In this document: one piece after another, positions 48,419 to 58,925 of the stretch
Numbering within the stretch: position 1 is the stretch's first letter
Layout of the letters: every line of letters begins with the position of its first letter
NCBI RefSeq assembly: GCF_037893015.1
Contig: NC_133663.1
Span: 137,320,100 to 137,384,099, forward strand
Source: Macrotis lagotis
Lineage: Eukaryota > Chordata > Mammalia > Peramelemorphia > Peramelidae
Length of the DNA: 64,000 nt
Direction of reading: 5' to 3'
Notes under the pieces: model-generated
The model's database searches: none
Told to the model about the DNA's origin: nothing
The model's input: only the letters and a program-made list of their open reading frames with translations
Program-made: the position numbers and the translations under genes

Positions 48419-48646
48419 ATGCAAATTAAAGCTTATCTGAGGTACCACCTCACACCTATCAGGTTGGCCAATATGACCAGAATGGATAATGTTCATTGTT
48501 GGAATGGTTGTGGGAAATCTGGGACACTATTACACTGTTGGTGGAGCTGTGAACTCATCCAACACTTTAGGAGAGCTATTTGTAACTATGCCAAAAAGGG
48601 CAACAAAAATGTGCATACCCTTTTGACCCAGCAATACCACTACTGA
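48419..48646 (+). pseudogene. L1 ORF2 C-terminal Cys-rich region
   Basis: A 75-codon open frame with H-L-T-P-I-R-L-A-N-M-T followed by C-W-N-G-C-G-K-S-G-T-L-L-H-C-W-W-S-C, the C-terminal cysteine motif of L1 ORF2 proteins (nucleic-acid binding). The frame upstream (48027-48254) is another open piece of the same region. The two lie in different frames. Confidence 0.88.
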
Positions 48647-49365
48647 GTCTTTATCCTGAAGAGATAATGAAAAAGGGTAAAAACATCACTTGTACAAAAA
48701 TATTTATATCAACCCTGTTTCTGGTGGCAAAGAATTGAAAATCAAGTAAATTTCCTTCAGTTGGGGAATGGCTTAGCAAACTGTGCTCTATGTATGTCAT
48801 GGAACACTAGTGCTTTATTAGAAACCAGGAGGGACGGGATTTCAGGGAAGCCTGGAAGGATTTTCATGAACTGATGCTGATTGAGATGAGCAGAACCAGT
48901 ACAACACTGTATACCCTAACAGCAACATGGGAGTGATGATCAACCTTGAACGACTCACTCATTCCATCAGTGAAACAATCGGGAACAATTTTGTGCTGTC
49001 TGCAAAGGAGAGTGCCATCTGTAGCTAGATAAGGAGATGTGGAGTATGAACAAAGTTCAAGGACTATTCCCTTTAATTTAGAAAAAAACAGATATATTAT
49101 TGTATAATCTTGTTACCTCTTAGACTTCTTGTCTCTTCTTTACATATATGATTTGTCTCTCATCACACCCAATTCAGATCAAGGTACAACATGGAAACAA
49201 AGTAAAGACTGACAGATTGCTTTCCATGGCTGGTGGGGGGAGGGAAGTAAGATTGGGGGGAAAATTGTAAAACTCAAATAACATTTTTAATCAAAATAAA
49301 TTAAAAATTTAAAAAAGAAAATCTTTCATAAGATGTGATTGGAAAAATAAAAATAATATCAAAAA

Positions 49366-50269
49366 TAATCATACAATCATTAATTTAGGGTAAAAACTTG
49401 TGAAGTTAGTTGATTGAATACTTTCCATAACTGTTAGACTGCATCTACTTTTTTATTCTTTCTTTCACCTACATAAGAACATTAGAGGGAAATGCATATT
49501 TTATTTGTAAAGTTAATTATATTGTTTCAGTCTAACAATAGTTACACAGAATTATGTGGAAGAGAATAAAGTATCTTATATTTGCTGTATTTTATATTCT
49601 TCACTTTTGAACAAATTATTCCATTTTCAAAATACAAAATTTTAGTACATTTGTTACTAATGCATGGTTATCCCCACAACTATTTCATAATAACAACAAA
49701 TCATTGCTTATAATAATGAATCACTGTGAAAGGGAAATCATTTTCTAGTCAAAATTAATATCTAGTATGTCAAGGCCTCTGTGTGTTTGTGACAATCATA
49801 ATATTATCCACAAACCTAAAACTGCTGCAACTGCCCGTGACAAGCTAGACTAATTGCTTCCTAAGGAGTAATTATGTTCTACTTGATGAACAGTCTATGA
49901 ATTATATGGCAACTTGTCCAAACTTATCAAATGATTTATAATAAATCTGTATAAAGAATCACAAAATTACTGACTATTGGCAATTATTATTATATAGTCT
50001 TTTCAATGCAAAATAATTTCTTTTAAGGATTTTTCTCTCTTAAAGAAAATACAAAAAATAAAGCCTGATGTTGTTAGATATTTTAGACATACAAGAAATT
50101 TTCATAAGAAAATTTTGTTATAACTGATTGTCACCAGATACTGATATATTCCATATATATTTTCAAAAGGGTTTGTACCATGTGAAAGAACAAAAACAAA
50201 GAGTATTAATATTACCAATAATAAAAAGATTTTATTTTGATATTTTCCTGAATTCCCTTGATTTTATAA
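49366..50269. other. Gene-free AT-rich stretch
   Basis: No gene, RNA or repeat recognised. Confidence 0.5.
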
Positions 50270-50388
50270 TAATAGTACTTCTCTGAGTTCGACAGTTTTT
50301 ATGAATAAATCTATCTATGGCAATTCTTGAACATCTTCCTCGGGTTCAGAGTTGGTTTAAAAGAGCTATCAGCATTGTTACATGTATT

Positions 50389-50613
50389 TCACTTTTCTTC
50401 ATAGTCTGAGTTCTCAATAACGATTAAACATCTCCCTCTGAGGAAAAACACAGTCTCCTCATACAGTATGCCGTTATTCATCTTTTGTTCTTGAAGATGA
50501 TCAATGACTTTTGAATAACTTTGATTTGAATGAGGTTGAAAATGCACAAAGACACCAGTCTCTATTTTTCCAGAGTCATCACAGTTCAGTGGAAAGACAA
50601 AATTTTTGTGCAA
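50389..50613 (-). other. Unrecognised 74-codon open frame
   Basis: The frame starts M-H-K-N-F-V-F-P-L-N and ends I-E-N-S-D-Y-E-E-K. Its composition is more protein-like than most frames here, with mixed charged and hydrophobic residues and no simple repeat. It lies about 300 bp from an RTE remnant on the same strand. I do not recognise a family. It may be a decayed transposon piece or chance. Confidence 0.2.
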
Positions 50614-50924
50614 AACAATTGCAAATGGCCAAGGATACAGTGAATTATTTCAACCTTTCTACATTAAGGTCTTTTCCACATCTTAGTTTGTCTGAGATTA
50701 TGCCTATTCACTGATTAAGGGCTAGGTAAGAAGTAAAAGAAAAGATGTCAGAATGATTGTTAAGGGCCCAGGATGCAGTCAACTTTTGTATGAGCAAATG
50801 AAATCCTGTCTGGTAATTCTCCCCTGGAATAAAACAAGCATTAGGAGATTTACTAGAGTAGTCGAATAGCATTCAAATCCTCATCTTTAATTGGAAGTCA
50901 GATAGAGAGGAACTGACTTAAAAT

Positions 50925-51123
50925 TGAAGTACAGAGTCACTGTCTTCTATATTAATTGATGTTTTGTTGAGAACACTATGGAACTGTTCAGCCCATATTT
51001 CCAAGATCATGTCCTTATCACTAATCAATGTGGCTCCATCTGTACTGAGTAGTGGAGATGTACTATAGGTTTTTGTTTCCAAAATTTTTCAGGGCAACAA
51101 GAAAGAACTTTGAGTTACTATAA
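50925..51123 (-). mobile_element. RTE-clade LINE remnant (between endonuclease and RT)
   Basis: On the minus strand, K-F-F-L-V-A-L-K-N-F-G is followed, after a frame change, by P-L-L-S-T-D-G-A-T-L-I-S-D-K-D and I-L-E-I-W-A-E-Q-F-H-S-V-L-N-K. These match the well-known RTE block P-L-L-S-A-D-G-S-T-L-L-T-D-K-D, I-L-K-R-W-A-E-H-F that precedes the reverse transcriptase. Only about 65 residues are readable. The downstream RT (50640-50900) is not recognisable. Old and inactive. Confidence 0.82.
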
Positions 51124-51130
51124 AATGTTT

Positions 51131-51187
51131 TACACACACACAAACAGAAACACAAATACACACACAGACACACACACACCTATTAAT

Positions 51188-51223
<36 letters not shown>
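51131..51223. repeat. (CA)n and (TA)n compound microsatellite
   Basis: CA-rich, interrupted by AGA and AATA units up to 51180, then GTGTGTG and a (TA)n run to 51223. The 103-codon frame across it is a repeat artefact. Confidence 0.95.
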
Positions 51224-51226
<3 letters not shown>

Positions 51227-51904
51227 CGAAGAATGAAAGATGAAGAGAGAGAATTGCTATTGCTGTACTTCAATTTTTACTATTGTTATAAAATTATTTT
51301 CCTTCATATTATTGAAATTTTGTTCAATATTAAATTTATTATAATTTTTACTAGTTCACTGAAGTTGACAGTTGGCAATTTGATTCATATAACAATATAT
51401 AAATCAATTGGGTTAAGGTAGTCATTATTATTATATTAATGTATCATTTAAATAAATATAGAATCAATGAATTATATCATTTATTATATCTGTAAAGAAC
51501 ATTATTTTTTAAAGAGTAAAGGGAAAAAAGGGTAGTGAATGGATAAGGTGTGCAAGGAACTCTATTTAGAAGAGAATTAGCATTTTAATCTATAATAACT
51601 TGGAAATGGAAAAGAAAGCTAGGGGCAACATATGTTTTGTTGGTACTTTTCTTTAACTGTATTTGGGGTAGAGTTAATAATTTATGATTATATTTTAAAT
51701 GTATTAAATAACTGAAATGAATGACAGAGGTATAAGTGTTCAGTTATTATTCTGCTTCTCATTTTCTGAAATGGAGAAAGAGGTACTCTTATCTTGTTCA
51801 TATTAAGACTTTAAAAATGTATTTAGTTGGGAATTTTGACTCTCCTGGCTTTCCCTCAGAATCAACATAAATGAAGCTTCTTAACACAATTTGTATCAAT
51901 AGAA
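51224..51904. other. Gene-free stretch
   Basis: No gene, RNA or repeat recognised. Confidence 0.5.
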
Positions 51905-52707
51905 TTCACAAAAGAACAGAGGGGAACATCTTCCAACAAGGTCGTCATGGAGGGAGTATAAGCATGCCCAGACCAGAGAGCAGGGAGACAGTTCAGGTGC
52001 TGCAGTGTGACATGGTGGGGCTAACTTGAGAAATAAGCAGTAAGAGTGGAATCCTGTGCTGTGTGGATAGTGAGTGGATTGGGAGAGCTCTAGCAAGGCT
52101 GCCCAGGACACCAATTCAACCAGCATGATGAGTCTGGATGATTCAAACCTTGAGTCTCTGTGTTCCCAGAGACACCCCCCAAACACCTGGGGGATTACTT
52201 GCTTTTCTCCCGTACAAACACAGATACAGCCCCAGGTGTTTGCATCTTTCCCCAAGGCCCTGGTGTGGGAGTCAGGACTTCCTCAATACTGCCTAACCAA
52301 GAGAGACTTCTGAGGTTTCAATCCATGTCAGTATAGCCAAGAGATTGGATTGCTTGATGACAGATGAGCTCTAGCCCCAGGCCTAGGGAGTGATACCCAT
52401 AACCAGATAGTCTAGAGAAAGTTTCTGGCATTCCTTACTGGTTGGTCCATGGAGTAACCCCTAAGCAAGGATTCTAGGGTCCTCAATACTACATGTATGT
52501 AAACCAGGCCTTCCCCTCAACACAAAATACTAGGCAAATTTATTGCTCAAAAATGAAAAAGGCAGGGTCTATTACCTTGGAGATTAGGATAATAGCTCGT
52601 AAAAGGAGAACAGAAAAAGCACTATATGTGAAGTTTCAAAGGAGAATATGAATTTGTCTCCAGTCCAGAACAACTTAGAAGACATCAGAAAGAAGTTTAA
52701 AACTAAA

Positions 52708-53221
52708 ATGACTCTAGAGTAGAATGGAATGAATTACAGGAATTGATGCTGAGGGAAGGGAGCAGAACCAAGAGAAAATTGTATACTTTAATAACAACAT
52801 TGTAAGTTGATCAACCTCGATGGATGCAGCTCAGCTCAGCAGTTCAGAGAGCTAGGCCAACCCTGGAAGTACTGTTATGAACAATGCTATTCACATTCAG
52901 AAGAAGAAAAATAAAATAAAATCCCCTACAGAATCTAAATGAACCCTACATTCACATTTCAAAAAATTCTGTTATGTATTTCTTTACTCATGGATTTATT
53001 TCTTTTCCCTTAATAGTAATTCTTCATACTAAGATAAATAATCTGTAAACATGTTAAGCATAAATATTTATGTTCAACCTTCACCTGATTCTTTGTCATT
53101 GAAGGAAGAGGGTGGGAAAGGAAGTTTTAAAAACATCATGTAACTTAAAGATATTCATTTGCAAATGAATATTGCCAAATACTTTCATAATATATAATTG
53201 AAAAATAAAATAAAATATCAT
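52708..53221 (+). mobile_element. Short L1 3' fragment inserted in L1 ORF1
   Basis: About 510 bp of L1 3' end (GACTCTAGAGTAGAATGGAA to an AAAATAAAATAAAATATC tail), nearly parallel to 7690-8165. ORF1 codons continue on both sides. Flanks TTTAAAACTAAAAT and TTGAAAAAATCAAAT may be a decayed target duplication. It is a severely 5'-truncated insertion in the same orientation as its host. Confidence 0.82.
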
Positions 53222-53678
53222 TTGAAAAAATCAAATAGAAAAATTGAGAATAGAAATTCAAGACAAAATTAAAACCCTACAAGAGAAAATCAGCATTTTA
53301 CAACAAAAAATAACAGAAGAAAAATATGAATACAATTGGGCAAAGGGAAAAAGCAAATAATTTCCTCAAAAAACACAATTGGATAAATGGAAAAAGATAA
53401 CAAAAAACTTTAATAATAGAATTAACCAAATGAAAAAAGGAAATGCAAAATCTAAATGGAGAAAATGCCTGTCTGAAAAATAGAATGGGATTACTGAGAG
53501 ATATTGACTTCATTAGATATTGAGAATCTGTTAAACAAATTCAAATTAATGAAAAAATAGAAGAAAATATATCTTATTGGTAAAATAACTGACCTAGAAA
53601 ATAGATCCAAAAAAGTACAATTTAAAAATTATAGGACTACTTGAAACCTTTTATCAAAATAAAAGGACCTGGATGCTT

Positions 53679-53830
53679 TTCTTTTTTTTTTTACTTTTAT
53701 TTATTTAAGGAAATGTGGTTAAGAATGACTTGCCCAAGGTCACACAACTTGGCAATTATTAAGTGTATGAGGCTTTATTTGAATTCAGGTCCTCTTGATT
53801 ACAGGGCCAGTGCTCTAAACACTGTCCAAC
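53679..53830 (-). mobile_element. tRNA-derived SINE, minus strand, in L1 ORF1
   Basis: T-rich tail, GGAAATGTGGTTAAGAATGA core, head CCAACCTAG. Flanks CTGGATGCTT (53669-53678) and CTAGATGCTT (53831-53840) are the target duplication. Its variant AATGTGGTTAAGAAT is shared with the SINE at 29474-31977, suggesting one subfamily. Confidence 0.9.
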
Positions 53831-53890
53831 CTAGATGCTTCCTTGCACTCCATTCTTTAGGAAAGAACTAAAGAGAAATGCCCTGATATT

Positions 53891-54079
53891 TTGGAACCAG
53901 AGGAAAAAATATCCATTGAAATAATTCACCATAAAATGAAAACACCAAGCAATATTTTGGTCAAACACCAGAATTATGAGATCAAGGAGAAAATCCTGCA
54001 GGAGGCCAGAACGAAGCAATTCAAATACCAAGGAATCACAATCAGGATAACACAGGACCTGTCTGCATCAATCCTTTAA
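53891..54079 (+). pseudogene. L1 ORF1 C-terminal domain
   Basis: A 62-codon frame holding T-P-S-N-I-L-V-K-H-Q-N-Y-E-I-K-E-K-I-L-Q and Y-Q-G-I-T-I-R-I-T-Q-D-L-S-A. The last block is the ORF1p C-terminal domain signature (human L1 has a Y-x-G-x-x-I-R-L-T-x-D-L-S-x equivalent). It belongs to the ORF1 of the 51905-57572 L1. Confidence 0.85.
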
Positions 54080-54473
54080 GGATAAAAGAGCCTGGAATGT
54101 GGTATTCTGGAGAGCAAGAGAGCTTTTTATACAAGCAATAATAAATTATCCAGCAAAAATGAGCCTTTTCTTTCAGAGGAAAAGATGGATATTTAATGAA
54201 AAAAAATGACTTTAAAACTTTTCTAATATAAAAACCATAGCTAAACAGAAATTTTGATTGTCAAACAGAAATCTCAAGAGATACATGAAAAGGTAAATAG
54301 GGGAAAATAAAAAACTGCTATCTAGTAAGATTAAATTATTTTCATCCCTACTTGGGAGGGAGATAATCAAAACTCTAAACAACTTCAAATCTCTTAGAAG
54401 TAATATATTTAAGTTGAAGATACATACTTTCATGGTATGTCAATGACTTTGAAGGATTTAGAAATATGCATTT

Positions 54474-54501
54474 ACATATATATATACATATATATGTATA
54501 T

Positions 54502-54537
<36 letters not shown>

Positions 54538-54547
54538 GTATGTATAT
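54474..54547. repeat. (TA)n/(CA)n microsatellite in L1 spacer
   Basis: Alternating TA, CA and TA tracts between the ORF1 and ORF2 remnants. Confidence 0.93.
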
Positions 54548-55046
54548 GTCATTAAAAAGGGAGGCAGGTTGTACAGAGATGGGGGAAGGGGGAGATTGAA
54601 TAGGGTAAATTACATTATGTGAAGAGGTAGAAAGGACATATTGCAGTAGAGGGAAATAATTGGAAGAGGTAAAAATTGCCTGAATCTTACTAACATTGTA
54701 TTGGGAGGGATTAACACACTAAATTGAATTTAGAAATTTATCTTATCTTTCAAGTAGTAGGGGAGGGACTGAGGAACTGAGGGACTGATAATAGGGAGGG
54801 AAGAGAGAAAGGGAAAAGGAAAAGGGAAAAGAAAAGGAAGGGTGGTGGATAGAAGGAGGGAAACACATTTTAACAATGGAATGGATGAAAAAGGTTAAAG
54901 AAAGGGAAAACTATAAATAGAGGAAAATAGCGTGGAGGGCAATAATGAACTAGTCATTATATTGCTATTGTAAATGGAATGAACTCTTCCATAAAATGAA
55001 GTGGAAACTGAGTGAATTAAAATTTAGAATCCTATAGTATGCACTT

Positions 55047-55310
55047 ATGAAAACACATTTGAAACAGAGAGATCCACCCAGATTAAAGGTAAAAGGGAAC
55101 AAAATATTTTATGCTTCCATTGAAGTAAAAAAACAACAAAACAAAACAAGGGTAGCAATCATTTCAGTTGCAAAACTATATTTCCTTAAAGGAGCTTACA
55201 GAAAACTACATCCTTCTAAAATGTACCATAGACAATTAAGCAATTTCAATACTAAATTTGTATACATCAAGTGGCATAGCATCCATATTCTTAGAGGAGA
55301 AGCTAAATAA
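55047..55310 (+). pseudogene. L1 ORF2 endonuclease fragment
   Basis: Open frame with T-H-L-K-Q-R-D-P-P, V-K-G-N-K-I-F-Y-A-S, V-E-V-K-K-like and V-A-I-I-S-V-A-K, the start of the L1 endonuclease. It ends at a frame change. The active-site blocks further on are eroded. Confidence 0.75.
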
Positions 55311-57572
55311 CTTATAGGAAGACAGAAAAATTCAATGGGAGACCTCAACTTTCCTAAATAAACAAGAAGTGAGTCAAGCAAATGAATAGAATGTTAGAAA
55401 ATTTAGATGTGATACATGTATGAAGAAATTGAATGGGGAGAGAAATGAATTTATCTTTTTTTCCTGTGGTACATGACACCTACACAATAAGTGGCAATAT
55501 AGTAGGGCATTAAAACTTCATAATCAAATGCAGAAAGGCAGAAATATTGGATGCATCCTTTTTAAGACCATGATGCAATAACAATAACATGCAATAAAGG
55601 GCCACAGAGAGTTATACCTTAGAGTAAAAAAGATTGAAACAATCCCAATAAGATTAGTGGTGAAATAAGCATGTCCATTATCACCACTGATATCCAATAT
55701 TGTATTAGAAAATGTTGGCTTTATCAATAAGAGAAGAAAAAGAAATTGAATGTATCATAACCAGTAATGAACCAATAACTCACTCTTTTCAGAAGATATA
55801 ATGATATACCTTGAGAACCCTAGAAAAATCATCTAAAAAGCTACTGAAAACAATTAGAAACTTTAGCAAAACCACAGGATATAAAATAAACCCACATAAA
55901 TTCTCAACATTTCTATACATCATTAACAAAATATAATAGCAAGATATGGAACGTGAAGTAGCACTTAAAATATCTTCAGATAACTTAAAATATGTGGGAA
56001 TCTACTAGTCAAGGCAGACAAAACAAATTTAAGAAATCATACATAACATAATTTTACACAAATAAAATCAGGTCTAAATCACTGGGAACATATCATTTGC
56101 TCATGGGGAGGCTGAGCTAATAAAATAAAAATGGCAATTATTCCTAAATTAAATTACTTATTTAGTGCCAAACCAATCAAAGTTCCAAACAATTGTTTTA
56201 GTGAGCCAGTTATAATGGTACCTAAAGTTATATGGAGGAAGAAGTAGTCAAAAATATCTATGGAATTAATGAACAAAATGCAAAGGTAGGTGGCCTAGCC
56301 ATTAAAGATTTAAAATTGTATTTGAGCATCAGTCATCAAAACCATTTTATACTGAACTATAGAAAGGGGAGCAGTTTAATGTCCAAAGAAGAGATAGAGA
56401 TTATTATAAAAAATAAAGTGGATAATTTTTATTGTATTAAATCAAATAAATTTTGGGCATATAGAACCATTGCAAAAAGATTAAAAGTAATGTAATAAGT
56501 TGGGAAATAATTTTTACAAGTGTTTCTGAGAAAGAACTCATTTGTAAATATACAGAGAACTGAGTCATTTTTTTTAAAGCAAGTCAATCCCCAGTTGATA
56601 AATCACTAAGGGATATAGAAAGGCAATTCTGACTTGAAGAAATCAAAGCTATTTATAGTCATATGAAAAATTTCTCTAAATATTTATTGATTAGAAAAAT
56701 GTAAATTGAAATATCGGTGAGGTACCATCAGCCACAGATTGGCCGATATGATCAAAAAGGAAAACAATCAATGTTGGAGGGGATGTGGGAAAACTGAGAC
56801 ACAAATGCATTGCTAGAGTTATGAACCAATCAATTCTTTCTGGAGAAAAATTTGGAATTATACACAAAGGACAATAAAAATGTGTATCCCTTTGATCCAA
56901 TAATATCACTATTAGGCCTGTATGCTGAAAACATCATGAAAATGTGTAAAAACCCCACAAGGGCAAAAATATTCTTAACAGCTTTTTTGTAGTGGCAAAA
57001 TTGGAAATTGAGGGGATGCCCATCAATTGGGGAATGGCTGAACAAATTGTGGTATATGTGTGTGTGTGATGGAATATTAATATCTATTGTTCTATAAGAA
57101 ATCATGAAGGATGGGATTTCAGAAAATCCTAGAAATACTTGCATGAACTGATGCTAGGTGAAATGAGAACCTGAAGAACATTATTAACACTAAAAATAAC
57201 ATGGGATGGTGATCAGCAATGATGAAGTTATTTATTTTAACAATTTCAAAAGACTTGTGATGGAAAATACCATCCACATCCAGATAAGGAACTGTGAATT
57301 TTAAATGAAGACCAAAGTTTATTATTTTCAATTATTAAAAGCTGTCATGTATTATTTCATTGTTTGCTCTCTAATGTTTTCTTTTTTCCATTTGGATCTG
57401 ATTCTTTTCTCACAACATGATCGATTTGGATCTTTATTTAGCATGTTTTTAAATATAGAGCCTCATTCAGATTGCTTTCTGTTGGTGGCAGGGAGGAGGG
57501 AATGGAGTACAGGAAAAATATGTTAAAATACTAAAAATATATTGCATATAGTTGGAAAAACAAATTAAATAT

Positions 57573-57790
57573 TCAAAGTATAAACATAAAATGCATTTAA
57601 TTTAAATAGCTGTTTTATATTTGCTTATATACTTTATTTGGTTCAAAATTCTTCACCTAGACATACATTTCAAGAGTATCTTCTTGTATGATAATTTTTT
57701 TCCTTGAGGCTGAATTGGTGAAGCCTAAAACTTCTATTTATTTATGGCATTAATATGCTTTTAAAATATATTTTAAAATACTATTCTCTT
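57573..57790. other. Gene-free AT-rich stretch
   Basis: Nothing recognised other than the left target duplication of the next SINE at its end. Confidence 0.5.
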
Positions 57791-57934
57791 GGGGCAAATA
57801 GGTGGCACAGTGGATATAGCACAAGTCCTGGAGTCAGGAGGATCTGAATTTTCAGACCTCAGACACTTAATAATTACATTTGTGTGAACCTTGGATGAGT
57901 TATTTAACACCATTGCCTTGCAAAAAGCAAAAAG
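57791..57934 (+). mobile_element. tRNA-derived SINE, complete
   Basis: GGGGCAAATAGGTGGCACAG head, core, short A-rich tail. Perfect 16-bp target duplications AAAATACTATTCTCTT lie at 57775-57790 and 57935-57950. Confidence 0.95.
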
Positions 57935-58084
57935 AAAATACTATTCTCTTACATAATCCAAATAACAATTAGATTCATGATATTCCCTATATACTGAGTA
58001 TTTGAGTAATATTCTAAAGTTTTAATCAATTTTCAATAAATGCTAAAATTCTCCCTCCACTTTTTATTTCCTTTCCTGATTTTT

Positions 58085-58220
58085 TTAATGTTCTGCAAGG
58101 CAATGGGGCTAAATGACTTGTCCAAGGTCACACAGTTAGGTAATTAATAAGTGTCTGAGATCAGATTTGAATTCAGGTCTTCCTGACTCCCAGGCTGCTG
58201 TTCTATCCACTGTGCTACCT
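58085..58220 (-). mobile_element. tRNA-derived SINE, minus strand, head slightly shortened
   Basis: GGCAATGGGGCTAAATGACT core and a head ending at CCACTGTGCTACCT (the usual AGCTGCC is absent). Perfect 14-bp target duplications CTTTCCTGATTTTT lie at 58071-58084 and 58221-58234. Confidence 0.94.
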
Positions 58221-58486
58221 CTTTCCTGATTTTTAAAGTGATAAAATATATTGTCTGCCTCATTTATATCACTAAACACTTAATTTATAGTTATTTAATA
58301 TTATTTAATTTTATATTTAATATTATTTTATATTATTAACATTTACTGACATTTGAAGTAGTTCAGAATTTTTTCAAGACATTTTTGCAGTTGATCCATT
58401 TTGCTAATTTGTCTATTTCCCTCAATCTCTCCCCTTGCAATAAAATTTATAAACAACTTTTAAGGCTACAATATTCTTGACTGACT

Positions 58487-58488
<2 letters not shown>

Positions 58489-58558
<70 letters not shown>

Positions 58559-58579
58559 GTATATATATATATATATATT
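58489..58579. repeat. Long (AT)n microsatellite
   Basis: About 90 bp of AT with one short ACATATGT interruption at about 58552-58560. Self-complementary, so it can extrude as a cruciform. The 70-codon frame over it is an artefact. Confidence 0.96.
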
Positions 58580-58699
58580 ATAGTACAATCTTTTATTTTT
58601 TTCATTATTGTGATGCTTATACTTACATATTCTCACTTGGCAGATGATCTGTCTCCTCCTAACCATTTGTAACAACACTATAATTGTAAGAATTCATTT

Positions 58700-58925
58700 A
58701 TGACTAAATTCCTAAATCAGTCATTTCAGTTATTTCCACTTCTTTGTGAGGTGGAAATTTAAAACTTTATTGGCATTGATCCTGGAGTGATTTGTCATTT
58801 CTTTTCAAAACTAATTTTAAAGAGGAGGAAACAAGGTTGACCAGTGTCAAACAATTAGTGTTTGAAGTCAGATTTAAATTCATGTTTTCTAGACTAAAGT
58901 ACACAAACTAGATGTCCCTTAGTTG
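58700..58925 (-). mobile_element. RTE-tailed SINE (MAR1-like), minus strand
   Basis: AAATCAGTCATTTCAGTTATT at the left is the reverse complement of the RTE-type tail. It is followed by TGGCATTGATCCTGGAGTG, TTTGTCATTTCTTTTCAAA, AAAGAGGAGGAAACAAGG and a tRNA-like part AGTCAGATTTAAATTCATG. Same family as 13775-13935 but longer and more diverged. Confidence 0.68.

Larger units (their letters stand above)
44969..49316 (+). mobile_element. Best preserved L1 of the window, 5'-truncated
   Basis: Perfect 14-bp target duplications GAAAATCTTTCATA lie at 44955-44968 and 49317-49330. The element is 4348 bp: end of the inter-ORF spacer (purine-rich, 44969-45170), ORF2 (45191 to about 48800) and a 3' UTR with a G-rich tract (49232-49260) and A-rich end. 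ORF2 keeps long open stretches (45496-45963, 47118-47687) and recognisable motifs but has stops and frame changes. ORF1 and the 5' UTR are missing, so it arrived truncated. It is probably the most recent L1 insertion here. Confidence 0.95.
42178..49365 (+). mobile_element. 5'-truncated L1 split by a younger L1
   Basis: Begins in ORF2 upstream of RT (ACCAGATTAACAGAAG matches the block at 20058) and keeps RT (site near 42960 reads F-A-D-E), C-terminus and 3' UTR to 44968. The last 35 bases, AGATGTGATTGGAAAAATAAA onward, are at 49331-49365 beyond the inserted L1. A (CTAT)n expansion sits at 44016-44060. It is degenerate, with no long frames. Confidence 0.88.
51905..57572 (+). mobile_element. Near full-length but damaged L1
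   Basis: 5' UTR 51905-52620 (the type also seen at 41560-42177, with GATTACTTGCTTTTCTCC). ORF1 from about 52640, interrupted by an L1 fragment (52708-53221) and a SINE (53679-53830), to about 54200. Spacer with (TA/CA)n, then ORF2 from about 54930. ORF2 has lost the part between endonuclease and RT (jump near 55620) and more near 56350. The RT site at 55785-55805 reads F-S-E-D. 3' UTR 57030-57572. Many stops; inactive. Confidence 0.85.

Noticed and set aside
42178-49365. The plus L1 starting at 42178 as the missing ORF2 part of the outer L1 that stops at 24740, split by the 17-kb minus L1
   Set aside because: Orientation fits, but about 1.4 kb of ORF2 would be missing and no target duplication links 24740 with 42178. 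Possible but unsupported.
51110-51421. 103-codon plus frame
   Set aside because: Crosses CA/TA microsatellite DNA; low-complexity Thr/His/Ile content.
3505-58220. SINE heads as tRNA genes
   Set aside because: Box A and B resemblance is present, but the sequences cannot form a complete cloverleaf and are followed by SINE bodies with A tails.
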